A stretch of DNA of 64,000 nucleotides from Verrucomicrobiia bacterium (GCA_019634625.1 JAHCBA010000009.1:101561-165560), one strand, 5' to 3'; shown: positions 7,369 to 16,772, numbered from the stretch's first letter. The notes: generated by a model not told the origin, from the sequence alone. Translations and numbers: made by a program.

Positions 7369-9159
7369 ATGATGCGGGTCTTCAAGGCCATGGCGAAGTC
7401 GGCATCAATCCGAGGGGGCGCCGGGTGGAGTCGGCGCCGGTTTCTGGCGCAGAGCGGGGCGGCGGCAGTGCTGTCACCAGGAGTGGTGTCCGGAGGGGCG
7501 GTTCGGGCGCGGGCGACGGCGGGTGCGTCGGAGGCGCGGCGGAGATTCGGACGGGAGTTGACGGGGGATGTGGTGATCTGCGGAGGCGGGCTGGGCGGGG
7601 TGGCGGCGGCGCTGGCGGCGTGCCGGAACGGGCTGCGGGTGGTGTTGACGGAGGAGACGGACTGGCTGGGGGGACAGTTGACATCGCAGGGGGTGCCGCC
7701 GGACGAGCATCGGTGGATCGAGGAATTCGGGGCGACGCGGACGTACCGGGCGTTGCGGGAGGGGATCCGGGAGTACTACCGGCGTCATTACCCGCTGACG
7801 GAGGCGGCGCGGGGGCGGTGGAACCTGAATCCGGGCAACGGAGCGGTGTCGCGGTTGTGTCATGAGCCGCGGGTGGCCCTGGCGGTGATCGAAGGGATGC
7901 TGGCGGTGTACGCCGCGGGGGGGCGGTTGACGATGCTGCGTGAACACCGGCCGGTGGGGGCGGAGGTGGATGGCGACCGGGTCCGGGCGGTTCGGGTGCG
8001 GAGCGATCGGACGGGCATGGACCGGGTGTTGCGGGCGCCGTGGTTCGTGGACGCGACGGAGTTGGGGGATCTGTTGCCGTTGACGGGAACGGAATGGGTG
8101 ACGGGGGCGGAGGGACGTGCGGCGACGGGGGAGTTGCACGCGCCGGAACGGAAGGATCCGGGGAACCAGCAGGCGTTCACGGTGTGCTTTGCGATCGATC
8201 ATGTGGCGGGACAGGACCACACCATCGAGCGTCCGAGGGAGTACGGATTCTGGCGCGAGTATGTGCCGTCGCTGACGCCCCCGTGGCCGGGCCGGTTGCT
8301 GTCGTGGGAGTACACGCATCCGAGGACGCTGGAGCCGCGGCGGTTGGGGTTCAGTCCGGTACAGGATCAGGACGGGCCGGGGCTGAACCTGTGGGTGTAT
8401 CGGCGGATCGCGGCGGCGGCCAATTTCCTGCCGGGGAGCTACGACGGGGATATCTCGCTGATCAACTGGCCGCAGAACGATTATCTGCTGGGGAACCTGG
8501 TGGGGGTGACGCCGGAGGCGTATGCGCATCATGTGGAGAGGGGGAGGCAGTTGAGTTTGTCGCTGCTGTACTGGATGCAGACGGAGGCGCCGCGGCTGGA
8601 TGGGGGGACGGGGTGGCCGGGGTTGCGGTTGCGGGGGGATCTCCTGGGGACGGAGGACGGGATGGCGAAGGCGCCCTACGTGCGGGAGGCGCGGCGGATC
8701 CGGGCGGTGACGACGATTCTCGAACAGCATTGCGGAACGCAGGCACGGGCCGAGGCGCTGGGCCGGAAGGAGTCGGAGGTGACGAGCGAGGTCTATTTCG
8801 ATTCGGTGGGGATCGGGCAGTACCCGATCGATCTGCACCCGACTTCGGCGGGGGACAATTACATCGACTTCGATGCGCTGCCGTTTCATGTGCCGCTGGG
8901 AGCGCTGCTGCCGGTGCGGATGGAGAACCTGTTGCCGGCGGCGAAGAACATCGGGACCACGCACGTGACCAACGGGGCGTACCGGTTGCATCCGGTGGAA
9001 TGGAACATCGGGGAATCGGTGGGGTCGCTGGTGGCGTTCGCGATGCGGAAGGGGGAACCGGCGCGGGCGGTGCGTGAGAAGGCGCCGCTGCTGGCGGAGT
9101 TTCAGACATGGATCCGGAGCCAGGGCATCGAAACGCACTGGCCGAAGGGGCCGTGGTGA
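7369..9159 (+). CDS. Tat-exported FAD-dependent oxidoreductase
   Basis: 596 residues. A twin-arginine signal is clear (SRRRFLAQSG at about residues 21-30, then AAAVLSPG), so the enzyme is probably exported folded with its cofactor. The dinucleotide-binding motif is VVICGGGLGGVAAALAA (GxGxxG at residues 72-77), with EETDWLGGQLTSQGVPPDEH just after, a hallmark of the FAD_oxidored family. Later blocks include DATELGDLLPLTG and a C-terminal PAAKNIGTTHVTNGAYRLHPVEWNIGES region close to that of related xanthan-lyase-like or fumarate-reductase-like proteins. The substrate is unknown. copA starts 27 bp downstream, perhaps co-transcribed, but no functional link is evident. Confidence 0.82.
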   Translation: MMRVFKAMAKSASIRGGAGWSRRRFLAQSGAAAVLSPGVVSGGAVRARATAGASEARRRFGRELTGDVVICGGGLGGVAAALAACRNGLRVVLTEETDWLGGQLTSQGVPPDEHRWIEEFGATRTYRALREGIREYYRRHYPLTEAARGRWNLNPGNGAVSRLCHEPRVALAVIEGMLAVYAAGGRLTMLREHRPVGAEVDGDRVRAVRVRSDRTGMDRVLRAPWFVDATELGDLLPLTGTEWVTGAEGRAATGELHAPERKDPGNQQAFTVCFAIDHVAGQDHTIERPREYGFWREYVPSLTPPWPGRLLSWEYTHPRTLEPRRLGFSPVQDQDGPGLNLWVYRRIAAAANFLPGSYDGDISLINWPQNDYLLGNLVGVTPEAYAHHVERGRQLSLSLLYWMQTEAPRLDGGTGWPGLRLRGDLLGTEDGMAKAPYVREARRIRAVTTILEQHCGTQARAEALGRKESEVTSEVYFDSVGIGQYPIDLHPTSAGDNYIDFDALPFHVPLGALLPVRMENLLPAAKNIGTTHVTNGAYRLHPVEWNIGESVGSLVAFAMRKGEPARAVREKAPLLAEFQTWIRSQGIETHWPKGPW

Positions 9160-9186
9160 AACGGGTCCGGCGATGAGGAGAGCACG

Positions 9187-11478
9187 ATGAAGGAACCGGA
9201 TGCCACGCGCCTTGGAGATGATGACCGGCTGCGGGTCGAGGGGATGACCTGCCAGAATTGCGCCCGGCGGGTGTGGGAGGCGGCGCAGGGCGTGGCGGGG
9301 GTGGCGATGGCGTCGGTGGATCTCGATGCGGGGCGTCTGCGGGTGCGGTGGGAGAAGGGGGCGGCGCGGGATGCGGAAGCGGTGGCGCGGGCCGTGTCGG
9401 GGGTTGGGTTCCCGGCGCGGCGGGAGGAGGCGGAGGAGGCGTCCCGGGCGGCCGGCACTCCGGGCCGCGGGTGGCTGACGGTTGTGTGGCTGGGGGCGCC
9501 GGTGACGGTGTTCCTGATGGTGTCGGAATGGGTGATGGGCTGGGGTCACACGGGCTGGTACCCGTGGGTGGCGCTGGGGCTGGCGTTGCCGGTGCAGGTG
9601 TGGGGCGGGGCGCGGTTCTATCGGGGGGCGTGGGAACAATTGAAGCGGGGCGGGGCGAACATGGACACCCTGGTGTCGCTGGGCTCGACGGCGGCGTTCG
9701 GGTTCAGCCTGTGGATCGTGCTGTCGGGGTCGGGCGGGCATGTCTATTTCATGGAGTCGGCGGCGATTCTGACGTTGATCAGCGTGGGCCATTGGCTGGA
9801 GGCGCTGGCGGCGGCGCGGGCGGGGACGGCCCTGCGGGCGTTGCTGGGTCTGGCGCCGCCGACGGCCCGACGGTTGGAGGAGGACGGTTCGGAACGGGAG
9901 GTGGCGGCGGGGGATCTGCGGACCGGCGACCGGGTTGTGGTGAGACCGGGGGACCGGGTGCCGACCGACGCGGAGGTGATCGAGGGGGCGTCAGCGGTGG
10001 ACGAATCGATGCTGACGGGCGAGTCGCGTCCGGTGGAGAAGGGACGTGGGGCGGGGTTGTATGCGGGAACGGTGAACACGGATGGACGGCTGGTGGCGCG
10101 GGTGACGGCGACGGGCGGGGAGACGGTGCTGGCGCACATCGTGGCGGTGGTCGAGCGGGCGCAGAACAGCCGGGCGTCGATTCAACGTTTGGCGGACCGG
10201 GTGAGCGCGATCTTCGTGCCGGTGGTGGTGCTGCTGGCGTTGGCGACAGCGGCGGTGTGGGGACTGGCTCCGGACTGGGCGCGGGGCGTGCACGAGGCGG
10301 TGGCGCCGGGTTTATGGCGGATGACACTGCCGGAGGGTCCGTGGGCGTTGGCGGTGATCCATGCGACGGCGGTGTTGATCATCGCCTGCCCGTGCGCGAT
10401 GGGGCTGGCGACGCCGGCGGCGATCATGGCCGGGACCAACGCTGCGGCGCTGCGGGGGATACTGATCCGGGACGGCGTTGCGCTGGAGAAGGCGGGGCGG
10501 ATCGACACCGTGGTGTTCGACAAGACGGGCACGCTGACGCACGGGCAGTTGACGGTACGGCGCGTTCTCGGAGGGGACGGCGGTGGCGGGGGGGTGGGAG
10601 AGGGAGGTGCGGAGTTGGGTTGGGCCGCGGAGCTGGCGTCGGGCTCGCGTCATCCGGTGGCGCGTGCGGTGGCGTCTTTCGGAGTCGCGAATGGACATGG
10701 CCCCAGCGGAGGAAGCGCGTCGTATGCCTGGGACGGGTGGCGCGAGCTGCGGGGGCAGGGCATCGAAGGGCGACGGGACGGCACGGTGTATCGGCTGGGT
10801 TCGTTGGGATGGCTGCGCGGGTGCGGGGTGGCGGGGGTGCCATTGGACACGGTCGCGGGGGAGGAGGACGACGGGTTTGGGCGGGTTGGGTTCGCGGTTG
10901 GGGACCGGTGGGTGGCCACGTTTGAGCTCGAGGATGCACTCCGGGCGGAGGCGGCTGGGGTGGTCGAGGCATTGCGGCGCGATGGATTCCGGGTGTGCCT
11001 GATCAGCGGCGACGCGGCGACGGCGGTGCGGGCTTTGGCGGAGCGGGTGGGGATTGCCGAGGGGGATGCGATGGCGGAGGTCCGGCCGGAGGGGAAGGCG
11101 GAGGCGCTGGCGACGTGGCAGCGCGCGGGGCGGCGGGTGGCGTTTGTGGGGGATGGCATCAACGACGGGCCGGCGCTGGCGCGGGCGGACCTGGGGATTG
11201 CGGTGGGGGAGGCGGCGGATGTGGCGCGGGAATCGGCGGACGTGGTGCTGATGCGCCGGGGATTGGGCGTGTTGCGGGAAGCGCTGGGGATTTCGCAGGC
11301 CACGCTGCGGACGATCCGGCAGAACCTGTTCTGGGCCTTCTTCTACAACGCGGTGGGGGTGCCGCTGGCGATGCTGGGGTTCTTCAGTCCCATCCTGTGC
11401 GCGGCGGCCATGGGGTTGTCCGATCTGATTGTGATCGGGAACGCGCTGCGGTTGCGGTACTGGCGGCCGAACGGGTGA
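9187..11478 (+). CDS. copA: Copper-exporting P1B-type ATPase
   Basis: 763-residue heavy-metal pump. An N-terminal HMA domain carries GMTCQNC (Cys22, Cys25). After the first membrane helices come the actuator motif TGES (about residue 276), the intramembrane metal site CPC in IIACPCAMGLATP (about 400), the phosphorylation motif DKTGT (about 444), the SRHPVA nucleotide-binding motif (about 488) and the hinge GDGIND (about 655). CPC together with a Cys-x-x-Cys HMA domain indicates a Cu(I) exporter; silver is also possible. The last two helices end in NALRLRYW. The sequence contains a low-complexity Gly-rich insert (GGDGGGGGVGEGG) after the DKTGT region. Confidence 0.92.
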   Translation: MKEPDATRLGDDDRLRVEGMTCQNCARRVWEAAQGVAGVAMASVDLDAGRLRVRWEKGAARDAEAVARAVSGVGFPARREEAEEASRAAGTPGRGWLTVVWLGAPVTVFLMVSEWVMGWGHTGWYPWVALGLALPVQVWGGARFYRGAWEQLKRGGANMDTLVSLGSTAAFGFSLWIVLSGSGGHVYFMESAAILTLISVGHWLEALAAARAGTALRALLGLAPPTARRLEEDGSEREVAAGDLRTGDRVVVRPGDRVPTDAEVIEGASAVDESMLTGESRPVEKGRGAGLYAGTVNTDGRLVARVTATGGETVLAHIVAVVERAQNSRASIQRLADRVSAIFVPVVVLLALATAAVWGLAPDWARGVHEAVAPGLWRMTLPEGPWALAVIHATAVLIIACPCAMGLATPAAIMAGTNAAALRGILIRDGVALEKAGRIDTVVFDKTGTLTHGQLTVRRVLGGDGGGGGVGEGGAELGWAAELASGSRHPVARAVASFGVANGHGPSGGSASYAWDGWRELRGQGIEGRRDGTVYRLGSLGWLRGCGVAGVPLDTVAGEEDDGFGRVGFAVGDRWVATFELEDALRAEAAGVVEALRRDGFRVCLISGDAATAVRALAERVGIAEGDAMAEVRPEGKAEALATWQRAGRRVAFVGDGINDGPALARADLGIAVGEAADVARESADVVLMRRGLGVLREALGISQATLRTIRQNLFWAFFYNAVGVPLAMLGFFSPILCAAAMGLSDLIVIGNALRLRYWRPNG

Positions 11479-11535
11479 CGGAGGGCGGAGGGCGGAGGGC
11501 GGAGGGCGGAGGGCGGAGGGCGGAGGGCGGAGGGC
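11479..11535. repeat. Heptamer tandem repeat (CGGAGGG)n
   Basis: About eight perfect head-to-tail copies of a 7-bp unit starting at the base after the copA stop. It lies between convergent copA and the FG-GAP/UnbV gene. It has no coding role and is a likely site of slippage. Confidence 0.9.
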
Positions 11536-11562
11536 AATTGTCAAATTCAGAGATGTGACCCC
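11535..11562. repeat. Short dispersed repeat, copy 1
   Basis: On the minus strand it reads GGGGTCACATCTCTGAATTT, continuing GACAATTG. A relative lies at 40067-40093. It overlaps the last codons of the FG-GAP/UnbV gene, so the final Gly-Ser-His-Leu and stop of that protein are read inside the repeat. Confidence 0.5.
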
Positions 11563-13931
11563 GGGGCGGGGGCGAGGTGGGTGCGGTTGGGTTCGGGGTT
11601 GGGGATGCGCTGTTCGCGTCCGCCGGGCCAGCGGAGGATGGCTTCGTCCACGAGGGCGGAGTCGCCGAGGCCGAAATGGAGGATGGGGGCCCGCTGGGCG
11701 CGGAAGGCGTCTCCGGTCACGAACACCCGGGTGGCGGTGCCGGACGGGGTGCGGAGGGTGACGGTGGTGCCGGGGAGCGGGATGCCACCGGGGGTGGGGA
11801 CGAGGCGGAAGGCGATCCAGTGTCCGGCGGTCTCGATGGCGTTGCGATAAAGGCGGACGGCCTGGCGGAAGCGGGGCCAGACTTCGTGGGTGGTGACGAG
11901 GAGATCGAGGCGGCCATCGCCGTCGATGTCGTGGGCGACGACATTGCGGCAGTCGGTCTGGATGGCGAGACCGAAGAGGTGCCCGACCTCGACGAAGCGG
12001 TCGCCCCCGAGATTGAGGTGGAGATGGTTCGGGTGGTACCCGCCGTAGGACCATCCATGGGACCGGGTCCAGGCAAACTTGCCGGAGAAGTAGGCGTCCA
12101 CGGCCGGGCGCGGGGTGGAGTCGCCGACGTAGATGTCGTGGTTCCAGAACTCGACTTCGTAATCGCGGACCGAGGCGCGGGACTCGTGGCCATTGACGAA
12201 ATAGAGGTCGGGGAAGCCGTTGTGGTCGAGGTCGGCGGCGGCGGCGTCCCAGGCCCAGCCGGCGCGGGCGATGGCTTTTCCGGCGGGCCGTTGTTGGAAG
12301 CCGCCTGCGGCCTGGCCGAAGAAGAGGCGGTTGCCGAAGGTCATGCGGGCGCGTTGGCGGGCCCAGGATTCGAAGCCGGGCCGTTCGAGTCCGAGCGATT
12401 CGAGGCGGTCGGCGGTGGTCTGGGGCATGCCGACGAGGAGCACGTCGAGCCGGCCGTCGGCATCGAAGTCGCTGAGGGCGTGCGCCATTCCGAATCCGGC
12501 CGGGTCATCGAACCACTCGGCGGTGCGGTCGGTGAAGCGGCCGGTGCCGTCGTTGGCGTAGGCGTCGAGGCCGGCGAAGTCGCTGGTGACCAGGAGATCG
12601 AGGTGTCCGTCGCCGTCGAGATCGACGAAGGAAGCGGCGTAGCTGCGCCGGTGGCGGCGGGCTTCCGGGCCGGCGGAGGCGGTGATGTCTTCGAAGCGGC
12701 CGTCACCGACGTTGCGGAGGAGGTAGGCTGGGGGGCCGTCGTTGGCATTGAAGTAGGGATGGGGCATCTGGCCGCCCTGGTAGGGGACGCGGTACTGGCC
12801 GAGGAACACATCGAGGAGGCCGTCGCCATCGATGTCGCCGCAGGTGAAGGCCTGGGCGTAGTGAAAGGGTTCCGGGGCGCGCCAGGATTCTTCGGCGGGG
12901 GTATCGAAGGCGCCGCCGGGTCCGGCTCGGAGCAGGACGAGACCCGTCCGCACGGCCAGAAGCAGGTCGGCCCGGCCATTACCGGTGAAGTCGGCGAGGA
13001 GGGCGGTGAAGATCAGGCCGGGATGATGGGGGGTGAGTTCTGAAGTGGACCACTGGCCATCCGGGTGGCGGCGGAGGACGAGATTGCGGGCGACCAGCAA
13101 CCATTCGTCATGGCCATCGCCATCGAGGTCGTGAGGGATGATGGGGTCGATCCACGACGTGCGGGGGAAGGGGTCCACCTCGATGGCGGCGGCCGGTTGA
13201 AAGAGGGGCGGACCGTGGCGCCGGACGGTTTCGAAGTGTTCGACCACGATGGGGCCGAGGGCGGCTGGGCCGGGTCTTGGGGGGGAATGGGGCCAGGACA
13301 TGCGGACCCGGGCGGAGACCTGGGCGCGGGCGGGCGGGGCATCGCGGGTGAGGTGGAGGTTGATGAGGAAGGTGCTGGCGGCGGGGTCGGCGGCGGAGGC
13401 GGGCTGGAACGCGACATGGCGCCATTCGCTTTGCGCGAGTTGCCAGCCTTCACGGATCCAGGCTTCCAGGGGGGCGCGCCAGTCCGGGCCGGGCTGGGCG
13501 GGGGTGTCCGGGTGTGATTCCGCGAACCAGCGCTGGATGCCGTGGGGCAGGGATTCCGTTTGGGGAGGGGCGGGCCAGACGAGGGAGGGGATGGGGGCGG
13601 TATGGAGGAGGAGCCAGGGATCGGAGGCGGCGTTGAGGGCATCCCAGAGTTCGTCGATGACCCGCCCGTGCTGCTGGGCGATCATTTCGGGTTGCCAGAG
13701 CGAGTCGCGCAGGGCGTTTTCGCGGGCCTCGATGGCGGTGAGTTCGGCGAGGGTCTGGGGGGTGAGGGAGGCGGAAGACGACGCGGGGGACGACGGAGCG
13801 GGAAGGTCGGGTGAAGGGGGGGGATGCCGGCGGGCGAGTAGGGTCACGAGCACGGCCAGGAGGAGCAATGCGAGGGCGAATCCGGGAAGGGGTCGCCGGA
13901 AGGGGAGGGGCAGCCGGGACCGCGGGGGCAT
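11547..13931 (-). CDS. FG-GAP/VCBS repeat protein with UnbV/ASPIC domain
   Basis: 794-residue secreted or anchored protein. One hydrophobic segment at about residues 15-33 (FALALLLLAVLVTLLA) acts as signal or anchor. The centre has at least seven Ca-binding beta-propeller repeats, such as DLDGDGHDEWLLV, DIDGDGLLDVFLGQY, DLDGDGHLDLLVTSD, DFDADGRLDVLLVG and DIDGDGRLDLLVTTH. The C-terminus matches ASPIC/UnbV: GTTVTLRTPSG, then HFGLGDSALVDEAILRWPGG. Such proteins are abundant in Verrucomicrobiota and Planctomycetota and are thought to act in adhesion or polymer binding; the exact role is unknown. It is convergent with copA and 24 bp downstream of rpe. Confidence 0.87.
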   Translation of the reverse strand: MPPRSRLPLPFRRPLPGFALALLLLAVLVTLLARRHPPPSPDLPAPSSPASSSASLTPQTLAELTAIEARENALRDSLWQPEMIAQQHGRVIDELWDALNAASDPWLLLHTAPIPSLVWPAPPQTESLPHGIQRWFAESHPDTPAQPGPDWRAPLEAWIREGWQLAQSEWRHVAFQPASAADPAASTFLINLHLTRDAPPARAQVSARVRMSWPHSPPRPGPAALGPIVVEHFETVRRHGPPLFQPAAAIEVDPFPRTSWIDPIIPHDLDGDGHDEWLLVARNLVLRRHPDGQWSTSELTPHHPGLIFTALLADFTGNGRADLLLAVRTGLVLLRAGPGGAFDTPAEESWRAPEPFHYAQAFTCGDIDGDGLLDVFLGQYRVPYQGGQMPHPYFNANDGPPAYLLRNVGDGRFEDITASAGPEARRHRRSYAASFVDLDGDGHLDLLVTSDFAGLDAYANDGTGRFTDRTAEWFDDPAGFGMAHALSDFDADGRLDVLLVGMPQTTADRLESLGLERPGFESWARQRARMTFGNRLFFGQAAGGFQQRPAGKAIARAGWAWDAAAADLDHNGFPDLYFVNGHESRASVRDYEVEFWNHDIYVGDSTPRPAVDAYFSGKFAWTRSHGWSYGGYHPNHLHLNLGGDRFVEVGHLFGLAIQTDCRNVVAHDIDGDGRLDLLVTTHEVWPRFRQAVRLYRNAIETAGHWIAFRLVPTPGGIPLPGTTVTLRTPSGTATRVFVTGDAFRAQRAPILHFGLGDSALVDEAILRWPGGREQRIPNPEPNRTHLAPAPGSHL

Positions 13932-13955
13932 GGTGCGGGGGGGGGCGGCGCGGGG

Positions 13956-14654
13956 TCAGGAGCCCTCGGGCAGAGGTTCGGGGGCCGGGAGGGTGGGGGC
14001 GGCTTCGGTGACCAACCGGCGCAAGCGGCGGACCGCGGCGGTCATATTGGGCTGGCGGAAGAGGCCGGTGCCGCTGACGAAGGTATCGGCGCCGGCGCGG
14101 GCGCATTCCGGGGCGGTTTCGAAGGTCACGCCGCCGTCCACCTGGATGCGGTAGGCGAGGCCGGTTTCGGAGCGCCAGCGGAGGGCCTGTTGGATTTTGG
14201 GGACGGTTTCATGGATGAAGGACTGGCCGCCGAAGCCGGGATTGACGGTCATGACCAGGAGGAGGTCGATATGGCGGAGGAAGGGTTGGAGGGCGCGCAT
14301 GGGGGTGGGCGGATTGACCGCCACGCCGGCGCGCAGGCCGAGGGACTTGATTTTCCAGAGGAGGGGTTCGACGCGGGTGCCGAGTTCGGCGTGGACGGTC
14401 AGTTGTCTGGCGCCGGCCCTGGCGAAGGGTTCGATGAGGATTTCGGGGCGGGAACACATGAGGTGAACATCGAAGAAGAGGCGGGTGAGGGGCCGGAGGG
14501 CGGCGACGAGATCGGGGCCGAAGGAGAGGTTGGGGACGAAGTGACCATCCATGATGTCGAGGTGGAGCCATTCGGCGCCCGAGCGGGAGGCACGGGTGAC
14601 CTCCCGGTCGAGGCGGGCGAAATTGGCAGCCAGCAGGGATGGCGCGATGATCAC
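13956..14654 (-). CDS. rpe: Ribulose-phosphate 3-epimerase
   Basis: Interconverts ribulose 5-phosphate and xylulose 5-phosphate in the pentose phosphate pathway. I place the start at the GTG at 14654, giving (M)IIAPSLLAANFARLDREV, the standard N-terminus; the frame continues upstream to 14801 but that part is Arg/Pro-rich and unlike the family. Barrel motifs are present: WLHLDIMDGHFVPNLSFGP with its metal-binding His and Asp, FFDVHLMCSRPE, VMTVNPGFGGQSFI, and IQVDGGVTFET. 232 residues is a normal size. No clear Shine-Dalgarno precedes the GTG. Confidence 0.93.
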   Translation of the reverse strand: MIIAPSLLAANFARLDREVTRASRSGAEWLHLDIMDGHFVPNLSFGPDLVAALRPLTRLFFDVHLMCSRPEILIEPFARAGARQLTVHAELGTRVEPLLWKIKSLGLRAGVAVNPPTPMRALQPFLRHIDLLLVMTVNPGFGGQSFIHETVPKIQQALRWRSETGLAYRIQVDGGVTFETAPECARAGADTFVSGTGLFRQPNMTAAVRRLRRLVTEAAPTLPAPEPLPEGS

Positions 14655-14740
14655 TGGTTCGAGGGTAACAGGGGGGAAGGGGCGGGGTCGAGCGGGGCGA
14701 GGGCGGGCGTGGAAATGTCGGTTGCGAATGAAGTCTAGCT

Positions 14741-14769
14741 TGACCTGCCTATGAGAATCCCGTTTGAAT
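14741..14769 (+). promoter_or_regulatory. Candidate cold-shock gene promoter
   Basis: TTGACC (14741-14746), a 17-bp spacer and TTGAAT (14764-14769). It would leave a leader of about 125 nt before the ATG at 14902, consistent with the long temperature-sensing leaders of cspA-type genes. Confidence 0.4.
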
Positions 14770-14901
14770 CCGGCACCCCGTGAATCCCGTGAGGCAGCCA
14801 CTGGGTTGTCGTTTCAGAGGAGGAAGACGCGCTTAGGTGCCGTTCAGGGTATTCAGGTGCGTAGCCGGGACAACAATCGCGCAACTAACCCACCCGTAGT
14901 T

Positions 14902-15108
14902 ATGGCGAGCGGTCATGTGAAGTGGTTCGACAACAAGAAGGGTTTCGGCTTCATCTCCAACGAAGCGGGAACCGATGTCTTCGTGCATTACTCAGCCATT
15001 GCCGGCAATGGCTTCAAGACCCTGAAGGAGGGGGAACTGGTCCAGTTCGAACTGATCGAGAGCGACAAGGGGCTGAAGGCGCAGAACGTGCATCGGCCGG
15101 CGGATTGA
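14902..15108 (+). CDS. Cold-shock domain protein (CspA family)
   Basis: 68-residue single-stranded nucleic-acid-binding protein. The start at 14902 ([19 protein letters not shown]) is the canonical one; the open frame extends upstream but that part is leader. RNP1 is KGFGFI and RNP2 is VFVHY, both intact. The C-terminus [16 protein letters not shown] matches the family. It acts as an RNA chaperone in the cytoplasm. A 164-bp dispersed repeat begins 14 bp after the stop. Confidence 0.95.
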   Translation: MASGHVKWFDNKKGFGFISNEAGTDVFVHYSAIAGNGFKTLKEGELVQFELIESDKGLKAQNVHRPAD

Positions 15109-15122
15109 AGGGAGACGGAGGG

Positions 15123-15286
15123 CCGCGCATCCCGGAGTTGTGGGGAGTGGTGCGAACTCCGCCAGGCGGCGCTTCGGAGGGCCGGGTTCCACGAGGCCGC
15201 AACGGAGTGGAGCGTTGGGTTGAGGACTCGCAGAGCTCGTCCCCCCGATGCGCTGCCTCCTCCCCCGCAACGCCGGGATGCACCGG
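15123..15286 (+). repeat. 164-bp dispersed palindromic repeat, copy 1
   Basis: Core at 15175-15247 (73 bp) begins CGGAGGGCCGGG and ends CTCGTCCCCCCG, so its ends are inverted repeats. An inner pair, GTTCCACG and CGTGGAGC-like, forms a second potential stem. The outer ends GCATCC and GGATGCACCGG are also inverted. Copy 3 at 42635-42798 has exactly the same length, in the opposite orientation; partial copies are at about 39615-39983 and 52556-52628. It lies between the cold-shock gene and hemW. Confidence 0.8.
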
Positions 15287-15348
15287 CCGGAGGGCCAGAC
15301 GGAACGCGGGGCTTGGGGCGGGGTGCCGTGCGGGTTAGGGTTTTCCCG

Positions 15349-16536
15349 ATGGTTCCTGCATTTTCAGGAGGACCGGGCAGCGCGAGCGAGCCGCGGAGTG
15401 TGTACATCCATGTGCCGTTCTGCGCGCGGAAGTGCGAGTACTGTGCGTTTTACTCGACGTCGGCGGATGGAGAGTTGATCCGCCGGTATGTCGGGGCGCT
15501 GGTTCGGGAGATACGGGAGCGAAGCGGCAGTTGGGGAAGGCCGCTGGAGACAGTCTTTTTCGGGGGCGGAACCCCGTCGTTGCTGACGTTATCCCAGTGG
15601 GAGTTGCTGTTGGGGGTGTGGGAGGGTTTGGGATTGTCGGGGGTGGGGGAGTGGACGGTGGAATGCAATCCGGCGACGCTGTCGGAAGACAAGGCACGGT
15701 TGCTTCGAGCGGGCGGGGTGAACCGGATTTCGCTGGGGGTGCAATCGCTGGACGAGGGATTGCTGGACCGGCTTGGGCGGGTTCACAGCCGGGACATGGT
15801 GTTCCGGTCGTACGATGTGCTGCGGCGGGCGGGGTTCGAGAACATCAATCTGGATCTGATGTTTGCGATTCCGGGGCAGACGATGGCGTCGTGGGAGGCG
15901 ACGGTACGGGAGGCGCTGGCGATGGGGAGCGAGCATTTGTCGTGTTACGAGGTGATCTACGAGGACGACACGCCGTTGTTCGCGCAATTGCGGGCGGGGG
16001 AGTTCGAGGTGGACGAGGAACTGGCGGAGCGCATGTACGAGCGGTGGGTTGAGGCGGCGGACGGGGCGGGGTACCGGCAGTATGAGGTGGCGAATTTCGC
16101 GCGGGACGGGGCGGGGGGCGAACTTCCGGAGCGGGCGTGCCGGCACAACGTGAACTACTGGAGGGGCGGGCGGTATGCCGGGTTGGGGCCGAGCGCCTCC
16201 GGGTACGAGGGGGAGGTGCGATACCGTCAGGTTTCGAGCACGCAGGCGTACTGCCAGGCCATCGATACCGGGGCGAGCGCACGGGAATGGGTCGATGGGC
16301 TGTCGGGGTTGGCGCGGGCCGGGGAGGTGGCGGCCTTTGGATTGAGAATGAACGCCGGTTGGCCGTGGGAGGCATTCCGGCGGGCGACGGGGTACGATTT
16401 GCGGGAAGGCTGGTCGGCGGCTATGGCGACCCTGAAGGGGCGGGGCTGGGGGGTGGAGGAGGCGGATCGATTCCGGCTGACGGCGCAGGGGATGCGGTTT
16501 GCGGACGCGGCGGGGAGCGAGTTCGTGGGAGGATGA
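15349..16536 (+). CDS. hemW: HemW-like radical SAM protein
   Basis: 395 residues from the ATG at 15349. The radical-SAM cluster motif is CARKCEYC (Cys25, Cys29, Cys32) in SVYIHVPFC; the fourth Cys of true HemN is missing (CAFYS follows), so this is the HemW (haem chaperone) branch rather than an oxygen-independent coproporphyrinogen oxidase. Further blocks: ETVFFGGGTPSLL, EWTVECNPATLSEDK, NRISLGVQSLDEGLLDRLGR, and NINLDLMFAIPGQT. The C-terminus has the HemW-specific NYWRGGRYAGLGPSASGY. A haem-insertion role fits the cytochrome-rich operon that follows 237 bp downstream, but they are probably separate transcripts. Confidence 0.9.
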   Translation: MVPAFSGGPGSASEPRSVYIHVPFCARKCEYCAFYSTSADGELIRRYVGALVREIRERSGSWGRPLETVFFGGGTPSLLTLSQWELLLGVWEGLGLSGVGEWTVECNPATLSEDKARLLRAGGVNRISLGVQSLDEGLLDRLGRVHSRDMVFRSYDVLRRAGFENINLDLMFAIPGQTMASWEATVREALAMGSEHLSCYEVIYEDDTPLFAQLRAGEFEVDEELAERMYERWVEAADGAGYRQYEVANFARDGAGGELPERACRHNVNYWRGGRYAGLGPSASGYEGEVRYRQVSSTQAYCQAIDTGASAREWVDGLSGLARAGEVAAFGLRMNAGWPWEAFRRATGYDLREGWSAAMATLKGRGWGVEEADRFRLTAQGMRFADAAGSEFVGG

Positions 16537-16715
16537 GGGAACGGGGTGGGGCTGGGCCTAATGATGGGTATTAACCCCGTGGAAATCTTATCCCCGGGTG
16601 CTTGCGCGCTTGCGCATCTGGCGGGTGGTCCGCTACCAACTCCGGCGTTGTCGCGATCCGTTCCACGGAGGTGGCCGCGTGGAGCGGCTGTGAACGTCCA
16701 GGGTTCGTCCTCGCA

Positions 16716-16745
16716 TTGACACACGTTTCGCTTTGCTGGTGAAAT
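16716..16745 (+). promoter_or_regulatory. Candidate promoter of the ACIII operon
   Basis: TTGACA (16716-16721) is a perfect -35 box, followed after 18 bp by TGAAAT (16740-16745), a weak -10. It is 28 bp upstream of the actA ATG. The rest of the 236-bp gap after hemW has no visible gene. Confidence 0.4.
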
Positions 16746-16764
16746 GCCGCGCCTCAAGCGCGGC
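16746..16764 (+). promoter_or_regulatory. 7-bp hairpin ahead of actA
   Basis: GCCGCGC, loop CTCAA, GCGCGGC: a perfect 7-bp stem 8 bases before the actA ATG. If transcribed it would sit on or next to the ribosome site, so it may limit translation or mark an RNA end. Confidence 0.45.
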
Positions 16765-16772
16765 GCCGACTC

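Noticed and set aside
7474-9792. 772-codon frame on the minus strand opposite the FAD oxidoreductase and copA
   Set aside because: Arg/Pro/His-rich shadow typical of GC-rich DNA; the plus strand has clear FAD and P-type ATPase motifs.
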